Shown: positions 1 through 5,256 of the stretch, piece by piece
Layout: every line of letters starts with the position of its first letter
Numbering within the stretch: position 1 is the stretch's first letter
Source: Paracoccaceae bacterium
GTDB taxonomy: Bacteria > Pseudomonadota > Alphaproteobacteria > Rhodobacterales > Rhodobacteraceae
Direction of reading: 5' to 3'
Length of the DNA stretch: 6,462 nucleotides
Assembly (NCBI GenBank): GCA_002746395.1
Contig: NVXA01000002.1
Coordinates: 280,978 to 287,439, forward strand
The notes under the pieces: generated by a model
Told to the model about the DNA's origin: nothing
The model's input: the letters and a program-made list of their open reading frames with translations, nothing else
Database searches by the model: none
Position numbers and translations under genes: made by a program

Positions 1-104
1 TCCTTGGTCCCCGGACGGAAAGCCCAAACAACAATTCCAAGGAAAACCAACAACATCGAGAGCGCGGCCCAACTATCGGCAAGCTGGCGTAAGAATGTGT
101 ACAT
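1..104 (-). CDS. ccoQ: CcoQ, cbb3-type cytochrome c oxidase small subunit (3' end cut by window edge)
   Basis: CcoQ is a small single-span membrane subunit that stabilises the cbb3 oxidase complex; it carries no cofactor. The minus strand from 104 reads MYTFLRQLADSWAALSM, then a hydrophobic stretch LLVFLGIVVWAF and RPGTK at the left edge. This is the usual CcoQ plan: a short N-terminus, one transmembrane helix, then the conserved F-R-P-G element at its cytoplasmic end. Only 34 codons are visible, of roughly 50-70 in the family. The start is fixed by a strong Shine-Dalgarno, GAGGGGG (111-117, minus), six bases before the ATG and overlapping the ccoO stop codon, so translation is probably coupled to ccoO. 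ccoP is expected just beyond the edge but cannot be seen. The identification rests on context plus the helix/RPG pattern. Confidence 0.9.
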   Translation of the reverse strand, partial: MYTFLRQLADSWAALSMLLVFLGIVVWAFRPGTK

Positions 105-116
105 ATCGTTCCCCCT

Positions 117-869
117 CTAGCGGCTTGCGTCAGGAATGAAGGTCGAGAAATCGACCAACGTACCCAGCATTTGCAAATAGGCAATCAACGCGTCCGCCTC
201 GGTCAACTCTGGCTGACCATCGAAATTACGCACATTGACATCCTTGCCACCCCAATCAGCAGCAGCCCCGTACCGCGATTGCAAACCGTCTGTGTCTGCA
301 TTCGGATCAACCTGCGCGCGGAAATCTGCAACGGCCATTTCGATCATCTCATCGGAATAAGGTGCCCGACCAAAGGCCGCGTTGGCCTTCAATGAATCCG
401 CAACATATTTACCGTCGATGATTTTCTTCTCCAACCAGCGATAGGATGGCATGATAGATGCCGGAACCACATCACGCGGATTGCGAAGGTGATCAACATG
501 CCACGTATCGGAATACCGACCACCCACACGCGCCAGATCAGGACCTGTACGTTTGGACCCCCACTGGAACGGGAAGTCATATTGCGACTCCGCTGCCAGC
601 GAATAGTGGCCGTACCGTTCCACTTCGTCACGAAGCGGGCGGATCATCTGGCTGTGACATAGGTAACAGCCTTCCCGCACATAGATGTCACGCCCTGTCA
701 GCTCCAACGGGGTGTAGGGGCGCATGCCCTCTACATCCTCGATGGTGTTTTCAAGGTAGAACAACGGAACGATCTGAACCAGTCCACCAATGGACACAAC
801 CAGCAAGCTGAGAACCAGCAAAAGGGTGGCGTTCTTCTCGATTATCTTGTGTTTATCCAGGATACCCAT
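117..869 (-). CDS. ccoO: CcoO, membrane-anchored monohaem cytochrome c subunit of cbb3 oxidase
   Basis: CcoO passes electrons from the dihaem subunit CcoP towards the CcoN active site of the cbb3 terminal oxidase; its haem domain lies in the periplasm. The 250-residue protein is of usual family length. Residues about 14-37 form one hydrophobic N-terminal anchor ([20 protein letters not shown]). The c-type haem site is GCYLCHSQ (Cys68, Cys71, His72), and Met140 in SIMPSYRW is the likely sixth haem ligand. Other typical CcoO blocks are [25 protein letters not shown] and [22 protein letters not shown]. The start ATG at 869 lies 15 bases after the ccoN stop. The Shine-Dalgarno is a run of seven G (878-884, minus) directly after the ccoN stop codon. 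It is the second gene of the ccoNOQ(P) operon. No anomaly was seen. Confidence 0.98.
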   Translation of the reverse strand: MGILDKHKIIEKNATLLLVLSLLVVSIGGLVQIVPLFYLENTIEDVEGMRPYTPLELTGRDIYVREGCYLCHSQMIRPLRDEVERYGHYSLAAESQYDFPFQWGSKRTGPDLARVGGRYSDTWHVDHLRNPRDVVPASIMPSYRWLEKKIIDGKYVADSLKANAAFGRAPYSDEMIEMAVADFRAQVDPNADTDGLQSRYGAAADWGGKDVNVRNFDGQPELTEADALIAYLQMLGTLVDFSTFIPDASR

Positions 870-884
870 TTTTCCGGCCCCCCC

Positions 885-2474
885 TTATTCTGCTGGAACT
901 GCGGATACACGGGCAGTTTGCCCAGCACCGATCGCAGTTTTCCATAGGTTCCAAGCCATGATCGACGCGCCTGTTAGATACAACAGACCACCAGTACCAC
1001 GCACCACATACATCGGGAATTTGGCCGCCACGGTATCCGCGAACGAGTTCACCAAGAAGCCCTGCGCGTCAACTTCACGCCACATCAAGCCTTCCATAAT
1101 GCCTGTCACCCACATGGACGACGCATATAGAACGATGCCGATTGTCGCGAGCCAGAAGTGCCAGCTAACCAGTTTAAGGCTGTAAAGGCGTTCACGGTTC
1201 CAAAGTTTAGGCACCAGGAAGTACAACGCACCAAAGGTGATCATACCGTTCCAGCCAAGCGCACCGGAATGCACGTGCCCGATTGTCCAGTCGGTGTAAT
1301 GGCTAAGCGAGTTAACCGCTTTGATCGCCATCATCGGACCTTCAAATGTGGACATACCGTAGAACCCGATAGACACAACCATCATCCGCAGAACCGGATC
1401 GGTCCGCAGCTTATCCCATGCGCCCGAAAGCGTCATCAGACCGTTGATCATGCCACCCCAGCTTGGCATCCACAGGATGATGGACATAACCATACCCAAT
1501 GTCTGCGCCCAGTCAGGCAACGCGGTGTAATGCAGGTGGTGAGGACCAGCCCAGATGTACAAGAAGATCAACGCCCAGAAGTGGATAATTGACAGTTTAT
1601 AGGAATAGATCGGACGGTTCGCCTGTTTGGGTACGAAGTAGTACATCATGCCAAGGAAACCAGCCGTCAGGAAGAAGCCAACCGCATTATGCCCATACCA
1701 CCACTGCGTCATCGCATCCTGAACACCGGAGAACAACGCCACCGATTTTGACCCAAGGAAAGACACAGGGATCGCCATGTTGTTAACAACATGCAGCAAC
1801 GCAATCGTTACGATGAACGCCAGATAGAACCAGTTGGCCACATAGATGTGCGGCTCTTTACGTTTGTAAATTGTACCGAGGAACACCACCAGATATGCCA
1901 CCCAAACAATGGTCAGCCAGATGTCTACATACCACTCAGGTTCGGCATATTCTTTGGACTGCGTAGCCCCCATAAGGTAGCCTGTCGCCGCCAGAACAAT
2001 GAACAGCTGATAACCCCAGAAGACAAATTTCGCCAGATTTCCGCCGAAAAGCCGTGCCGCTGTTGTCCGCTGGACCACATAGAACGAACTCGCGATCAAG
2101 GCGTTACCACCAAAGGCAAAAATCACCGCCGAGGTGTGCACAGGGCGAAGTCGCCCGAACGTCATATAGGAAATACCGAAGTTGATGTCAGGGAATGCCA
2201 GCTCGAACGCGATCCACACGCCCACCGAAAACCCTGCCAAGCCCCAAAAGACCGTCGCAATAACGCCCCAGCGGATAACATCATCCAGATAGCCTGTTTC
2301 TTTAGGCTTGGGCTTGTCGCCAATCGCGGCGATTGTTCTCATTAACATATAACCTGCCACCGAAGCGACGATGATTGCGTGAACCTGAAACGCCAGATCA
2401 CGTCCAAAATTTGCAGCCATCGCAGCACCGAGCACTAACAGCGCGTATACGATTACCTTAATACCATTCCACAT
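885..2474 (-). CDS. ccoN: CcoN, catalytic subunit I of cbb3-type cytochrome c oxidase
   Basis: CcoN is the haem-copper core of the high-affinity cbb3 oxidase. It reduces O2 to water and pumps protons across the cytoplasmic membrane. The 529-residue polytopic protein keeps the expected metal ligands (numbered from the 2474 start): His113 in RPVHTSAV and His402 for low-spin haem b, His400 in [12 protein letters not shown] for haem b3, and His262 (WYGHNAVG), His312 and His313 ([10 protein letters not shown]) for CuB. Tyr306 in FLYIWAGP fits the cross-linked active-site tyrosine of the C-family oxidases. An upstream in-frame ATG at 2489 would add MKEGP but has no ribosome site. The ATG at 2474 (MWNGIKV) has AGAGGGA (2478-2484, minus) just ahead of it and matches the family's short Met-Trp N-terminus as I recall it, so 2474 is preferred. 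It is the first gene of the operon, with an FNR box 95 bp upstream. Confidence 0.98.
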   Translation of the reverse strand: MWNGIKVIVYALLVLGAAMAANFGRDLAFQVHAIIVASVAGYMLMRTIAAIGDKPKPKETGYLDDVIRWGVIATVFWGLAGFSVGVWIAFELAFPDINFGISYMTFGRLRPVHTSAVIFAFGGNALIASSFYVVQRTTAARLFGGNLAKFVFWGYQLFIVLAATGYLMGATQSKEYAEPEWYVDIWLTIVWVAYLVVFLGTIYKRKEPHIYVANWFYLAFIVTIALLHVVNNMAIPVSFLGSKSVALFSGVQDAMTQWWYGHNAVGFFLTAGFLGMMYYFVPKQANRPIYSYKLSIIHFWALIFLYIWAGPHHLHYTALPDWAQTLGMVMSIILWMPSWGGMINGLMTLSGAWDKLRTDPVLRMMVVSIGFYGMSTFEGPMMAIKAVNSLSHYTDWTIGHVHSGALGWNGMITFGALYFLVPKLWNRERLYSLKLVSWHFWLATIGIVLYASSMWVTGIMEGLMWREVDAQGFLVNSFADTVAAKFPMYVVRGTGGLLYLTGASIMAWNLWKTAIGAGQTARVSAVPAE

Positions 2475-2477
2475 GGG

Positions 2478-2484
2478 TCCCTCT
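2478..2484 (-). promoter_or_regulatory. Shine-Dalgarno that decides the ccoN start
   Basis: The minus strand reads AGAGGGA followed by CCC and ATG (2474). The upstream ATG at 2489 is preceded by CGACCTGCATA, with no purine-rich site. This places the ccoN start at 2474 and makes the 2489 ATG part of the leader. Confidence 0.7.
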
Positions 2485-2562
2485 TTCATTATGCAGGTCG
2501 CAGGTACACTACGCCCGTCTTCTCATTGCTACGTGTTTTGCACTTTACGTGGCCAAATCACT

Positions 2563-2576
2563 TTGACCTAGATCAA
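2563..2576 (-). promoter_or_regulatory. FNR box (anaerobox) upstream of ccoN
   Basis: The minus strand reads TTGATCTAGGTCAA, nine of ten matches to the FNR consensus TTGAT-N4-ATCAA (G replaces A in the right half). Its centre at 2569.5 would place a class II start point (-41.5 spacing) at 2528, giving a 53-base leader before the ccoN ATG. The -10 position at that spacing (CAAAAC, minus) is poor, so activation by FnrL would be needed. A further half-site lies next to it: plus-strand TTGAT at 2579-2583, two bases from the box. The rest of the 223-bp gap holds only small inverted repeats: TAACA-TCC-TGTTA at 2598-2610 and AGAATTG-CAC-CAATTCT at 2682-2698. Confidence 0.8.
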
Positions 2577-2697
2577 GTTTGATAAACCAAACAGCACTAA
2601 CATCCTGTTAAATTCAATAAACTCGATATAACAGCCCTATTTACTGCGACAATCAGAAGCTATTAGTTGTCATTTTTCGCCAGAATTGCACCAATTC

Positions 2698-3447
2698 TCA
2701 GGAAATGAACCCGCCATCAGAATCATCACCCGCTTCGTCCAGCAGCGCGACGTAATCCGGCACGCGCACGTGGCGCGCGTCTTCCAGAACAATGATACCG
2801 GATTTTTTCAACGCCGAAATCTGGCGGCTGACGGTTTCAATCGTCAAGCCTAGGTAATCTGACATCGCCTCGCGCGTTAGAGGCAACGCAAACCGCAGGC
2901 CATTCCCTACGGTTGTGCTGTTCAACGCCGCATCCCTGCGTGCAATGATAACCAGCAGGCTGGCAATCTTTTCCCGCGCGGTTTTGCGCCCCAACAGCAA
3001 CATCCATTCCCGCGCGGCGTCAAGTTCATCCAGCGTCATGTCCAACAAGCGGCGCTCTAGCGCGGGGGTACTTGAAACCAGCTTTTCGAATTGCGGCTTG
3101 GTAAATTGACAGATCATCACTTCATTTGCGGCCACAACGTCATAGGGCGCGGTGCGCCGACCGGGGCGCCCGACAAAATCGGATGGTAAAAGCAAGCCCA
3201 CCATCTGGCGGCGACCATCCGGCAATGTACGCGACAAAGTCGCCACGCCGGATACAACCGACCCCAACACATCGACTTCTTCGCCCGCCCAAACGATCGT
3301 CTCGCCAGCCTGAAACGTGCGGTAGGATTTTATCGCATCCAGTTTCGCTAATTCCGGCGGTTCGCAATACGCGCACACGGCTTTATGGCGGATCGGGCAA
3401 TCCCCGCAACGCATATGGTTTTTTGCTATTAGTGGGGCGTGCTTCAT
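2698..3447 (-). CDS. fnrL: FnrL, oxygen-sensing Crp/Fnr-family transcription regulator
   Basis: FnrL is the cytoplasmic Fe-S regulator that activates microaerobic and anaerobic genes when O2 is low. The 249-residue protein has an N-terminal cysteine cluster, RCGDCPIRHKAVCAYC (Cys14, Cys17, Cys25, Cys28), and a central Cys113 (VMICQF) matching the fourth [4Fe-4S] ligand of FNR proteins. A cNMP-type beta-roll spans about 38-120, with LPSDFVGRPG at 87-96. The dimerisation helix lies around 121-165 (LDELDAAREWMLLLGRKTAREKI is closely FnrL-like). The C-terminal helix-turn-helix, LTREAMSDYLGLTIETVSRQISALKKSG, carries Glu204, Ser207 and Arg208, the residues that read TTGAT in E. coli FNR. The start at 3447 is preferred over Met12, which has no ribosome site; even at 3447 the nearest GGAG (3461-3464) is 13 bases away. 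It lies upstream of ccoN on the same strand and diverges from hemN. No clear terminator follows, so readthrough towards ccoN is possible. Confidence 0.97.
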   Translation of the reverse strand: MKHAPLIAKNHMRCGDCPIRHKAVCAYCEPPELAKLDAIKSYRTFQAGETIVWAGEEVDVLGSVVSGVATLSRTLPDGRRQMVGLLLPSDFVGRPGRRTAPYDVVAANEVMICQFTKPQFEKLVSSTPALERRLLDMTLDELDAAREWMLLLGRKTAREKIASLLVIIARRDAALNSTTVGNGLRFALPLTREAMSDYLGLTIETVSRQISALKKSGIIVLEDARHVRVPDYVALLDEAGDDSDGGFIS

Positions 3448-3493
3448 AATGAGCGTACTACTCCGAAAGTTCTATCCCTTTTAACGCGTTTGA

Positions 3494-3507
3494 TTGATCT
3501 CGATCAA
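3494..3507. promoter_or_regulatory. Perfect FNR box between divergent fnrL and hemN
   Basis: TTGATCTCGATCAA matches TTGAT-N4-ATCAA at all ten conserved positions. The site is symmetric and lies in the 94-bp divergent region: its centre (3500.5) is 41.5 bp from the hemN ATG and about 54 bp from the fnrL ATG. It is the natural FnrL site for hemN activation and may also give fnrL autoregulation. No good -10 hexamer is visible on either side: TATCTG at 3531-3536 for hemN, and AACTTT (3466-3471, minus) at class II spacing for fnrL. Confidence 0.9.
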
Positions 3508-3541
3508 GGTAAGAACGACATGGCTGCGTCTATCTGCCGAA

Positions 3542-4897
3542 ATGGAAAAAATTGACCGCCTGACAAAAGCCGGACTGTTCTCAAGAAACGTGCCGCGCTA
3601 TACTAGTTACCCAACTGCCCCGCAATTTCATGACGGGGTCGCCTCGGATGCGTTCGATGGCTGGGTGAAAGCGTTGCCAACCGGCTCAAAACTGTCGATT
3701 TACGTCCATATTCCGTTTTGCGAGCGCCTTTGCTGGTTTTGCGCCTGCCGCACCCAAGGCGTGAAATCCATGTCCCCCGTGGAGGCATATCTAGACATCC
3801 TGAAGGTCGAAATTGCCAAGCTTGCCGAAACAATCCCGAAGGGTGTGACAATCGCGCGCCTGCACTGGGGCGGTGGATCTCCGACAATTCTGCACCCAAG
3901 CCATATTGATTCGCTTATGGAATGGTTGCGCGAACTGGCTCCGTTTGACGATGATTGGGAATTCTCGGTCGAAATCGATCCGGCGGCCGTGAACGGCGAC
4001 AAACTCGACGCACTGGCCCGCGCTGGCATGAACCGCGCCAGCATCGGCGTGCAGGATTTCAACGAAAAGGTCCAACAGGCGATTGGCCGCGAACAAAGCT
4101 TCGAGGTCACGCGCGATATCGTGGACGGTCTGCGCGCACGCGGGATAAATTCCATCAACCTCGATATCGTCTATGGCCTGCCCTATCAGGATGCCGACGC
4201 GCTTGGCAAAACCGTCGCGCAAGTGATTGAACTGAACCCCGACCGTGTCGCCCTGTTCGGCTACGCCCACGTTCCATGGATGGCCAAACGCCAGAAAATG
4301 ATCCCCGAGGATTCGCTGCCCGGCCCGATGGATCGCTTCAACATGTTCAACCAAGCCTACGCCGCCCTTAAGGCCGCCGGATATGTTCCCATCGGCATTG
4401 ACCACTTTGCCAAACCCGACGATTCACTGGCCATCGCGGCGTCGGAAGGTAGACTTCGTCGCAACTTCCAAGGCTACACCGATGATGTGTGTACCGCACT
4501 GGTCGGGCTTGGCGCGTCGTCCATCTCGCGTTTCCCGCAAGGGTATGTGCAGAACCGCGCGACAACCAACGCTTATGCCAAAGAAATCACCGCTGGTGAC
4601 TGGTCCGCAACCCGCGGTATCGCAATGTCTGGCGACGACCAGTTACGTTCCCGCGCGATTGAAACGCTAATGTGCGATTTCACCGTCAGCCTTCCGGCGC
4701 TTGCGGCTGAATTCGGCGACATAGCCGAAACCCTGCGCCCTGACTTGCAGAAAATCGCCGCCGACTTCCCGAATTTCACCGAATTCACCGATGGGATACT
4801 TACCATCAACGACGAAGGCTTCCACCTGACCCGCATCATCGCGTGTGGTTTGGACGCCTACCACACCACGGCGGCCAAGCACTCCCAAGCCATATAA
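3542..4897 (+). CDS. hemN: HemN, oxygen-independent coproporphyrinogen III dehydrogenase
   Basis: HemN is a cytoplasmic radical-SAM enzyme that decarboxylates two propionates of coproporphyrinogen III to give protoporphyrinogen IX without O2, allowing haem synthesis under low oxygen. The protein has 451 residues, normal for true HemN. Visible motifs are the N-terminal RYTSYPTAPQF (20-29), Tyr54 before the cluster loop, the radical-SAM cysteines CERLCWFCAC (Cys60, Cys64, Cys67, plus Cys69), the SAM-binding GGGSPT (110-115), RASIGVQDF (165-173), DIVYGLP (209-215) and NFQGYTD (308-314). The CX3CX2CXC pattern and the full C-terminal domain favour HemN over the HemW haem chaperone. The frame stays open back to a TTG at 3494, but that lies inside the FNR box. 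The ATG at 3542 (MEKIDRL) fits the family N-terminus, although no Shine-Dalgarno precedes it. It diverges from fnrL; many relatives carry further hemN copies elsewhere. Confidence 0.96.
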   Translation: MEKIDRLTKAGLFSRNVPRYTSYPTAPQFHDGVASDAFDGWVKALPTGSKLSIYVHIPFCERLCWFCACRTQGVKSMSPVEAYLDILKVEIAKLAETIPKGVTIARLHWGGGSPTILHPSHIDSLMEWLRELAPFDDDWEFSVEIDPAAVNGDKLDALARAGMNRASIGVQDFNEKVQQAIGREQSFEVTRDIVDGLRARGINSINLDIVYGLPYQDADALGKTVAQVIELNPDRVALFGYAHVPWMAKRQKMIPEDSLPGPMDRFNMFNQAYAALKAAGYVPIGIDHFAKPDDSLAIAASEGRLRRNFQGYTDDVCTALVGLGASSISRFPQGYVQNRATTNAYAKEITAGDWSATRGIAMSGDDQLRSRAIETLMCDFTVSLPALAAEFGDIAETLRPDLQKIAADFPNFTEFTDGILTINDEGFHLTRIIACGLDAYHTTAAKHSQAI

Positions 4898-4900
4898 ACC

Positions 4901-4918
4901 GCGCCCAATTTGCGGCGC
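4901..4918 (+). other. Small GC hairpin just after the hemN stop codon
   Basis: GCGCC (4901-4905) can pair with GGCGC (4914-4918) around an 8-base loop, three bases after the hemN stop. No T run follows (TAAGGGTGCG), so it is not a canonical terminator. It could be a pause or RNA-stabilising hairpin. The next proper terminator on this strand is at 5216-5247. Confidence 0.35.
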
Positions 4919-4998
4919 TAAGGGTGCGCACGGTCGAACTTTGTTAACTTTTGGCCTGTATAAACGGCCCCACTGAGCGAGGCGGGCTTTCCACCCGT

Positions 4999-5135
4999 GG
5001 GTTTATCGCGCTAATGAATTATGAATACCGTCGCGGCTTTCGCGACACCTACCAAACCGCCCATTCGTTGCGCCGCTTGACACGCGGCCTTTGGCAGCAA
5101 CATCTCAGGGCATGGGCAATTAGCGCGATAAATCC
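4999..5135. repeat. 17-bp inverted repeat with 103-bp spacer
   Basis: The left arm GGGTTTATCGCGCTAAT (4999-5015) is the reverse complement of the right arm ATTAGCGCGATAAATCC (5119-5135) at 16 of 17 positions, and the odd position is a G-U pair in plus-strand RNA. Such length is very unlikely by chance at this distance. No direct repeat flanks the arms (CCCGT on the left, GACCT on the right), which argues against a simple transposon remnant. The wobble fits selection on RNA pairing. Confidence 0.85.
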
Positions 5136-5160
5136 GACCTCACCAAAAGGCGGTCTCTAA
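5014..5160 (+). CDS. Possible 48-residue basic small protein (doubtful)
   Basis: ATG at 5014 opens a frame of 48 codons beginning MNYEYRRGFRDTYQTAHSLR and ending TSPKGGL. It would be a basic protein rich in arginine, with a plausible amphipathic middle (RRLTRGLWQQHLRAWA). I do not recognise the family. Against it: there is no Shine-Dalgarno, the ATG sits at the tip of a 17-bp stem that would hide it, and the frame lies wholly inside the structured region, whose base pairing explains the sequence at least as well. For it: the first 20 codons have C-rich third positions like the neighbouring genes. It is listed only as an alternative to the RNA reading. Confidence 0.2.
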   Translation: MNYEYRRGFRDTYQTAHSLRRLTRGLWQQHLRAWAISAINPTSPKGGL

Positions 5161-5215
5161 CCCGGAACGCCGAAACCATGGGCTTCATACCCTCCCCGAG
5201 CAATTCTGGCAGACA

Positions 5216-5247
5216 AGGCGCGGGTTTACCCCGAACGCCTCTTTTTT
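5216..5247 (+). terminator. Strong intrinsic terminator, plus strand
   Basis: AGGCGCGGG (5216-5224) pairs with CCCG-AA-CGCCT (5230-5240) around the loop TTTAC, nine base pairs with a two-base AA bulge. C and then six T (5242-5247) follow. On the minus strand no T run follows the hairpin, so it terminates plus-strand transcripts (hemN readthrough or the candidate small RNA) just before the convergent ALDH gene ends at 5257. Confidence 0.85.
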
Positions 5248-5256
5248 CGTGGCCGA

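Larger units (their letters stand above)
4971..5247 (+). ncRNA. Candidate structured small RNA or structured hemN 3' UTR
   Basis: This is the only long region without a convincing gene (4898-5256), and it is rich in RNA-like structure on the plus strand. A 17-bp stem (4999-5015 with 5119-5135) closes a domain holding hairpin GTCGCG-GCTTT-CGCGAC (5030-5046) and a stepped stem CCAAA/TTTGG (5052-5056 with 5090-5094) and GCCGC/GCGGC (5072-5076 with 5084-5088). A C-rich stretch CCCTCCCC (5190-5197) and a strong terminator (5216-5247) follow. TATAAA at 4959-4964 could be a -10, giving a start near 4971, but no good -35 lies at normal spacing (TTGTTA at 4941 is only 12 bases away). The transcript may therefore be cut from hemN mRNA instead. 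I saw no tmRNA, SRP RNA, RNase P or tRNA signature. 6S RNA is not excluded. The start is a guess; the end follows from the terminator. Confidence 0.45.

Noticed and set aside
1791..2345. Long plus-strand open frame opposite ccoN (184 codons)
   Set aside because: It is antisense to the conserved membrane core of ccoN, has no recognisable domain, and reads as a shadow of ccoN codon bias.
2475..2489. ccoN starting at ATG 2489
   Set aside because: There is no Shine-Dalgarno before it, whereas AGAGGGA lies correctly before the ATG at 2474.
2682..2698. AGAATTG-CAC-CAATTCT hairpin as an fnrL terminator
   Set aside because: The stem is AT-rich with a 3-base loop and the minus strand continues GGCGAAAAATG with no T run.
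3494..3541. hemN starting at TTG 3494, adding 16 residues
   Set aside because: The codon is the first half-site of a perfect FNR box and there is no ribosome site. The extra residues do not look like a HemN N-terminus, while MEKIDRL at 3542 does.
3791..4405. Long minus-strand open frame opposite hemN (204 codons)
   Set aside because: It is antisense to the radical-SAM core; its composition mirrors hemN third-position GC and no family is recognisable.
3542..4897. HemW (radical-SAM haem chaperone) instead of HemN
   Set aside because: The protein has the fourth cysteine of the CX3CX2CXC motif, the RYTSYPTAPQF N-terminus and about 450 residues, all HemN traits.
4999..5135. The inverted repeat as ends of a miniature transposon
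   Set aside because: No target-site duplication flanks the arms, no transposase trace is present, and the single arm mismatch is a G-U pair followed by a terminator, which fits RNA better. A decayed element is not fully excluded.
4898..5256. tRNA, tmRNA, SRP RNA or RNase P RNA
   Set aside because: No T-loop GGTTCRA element, no CCA end, no SRP GGAAG-type loop and no RNase P core motifs were found on either strand.
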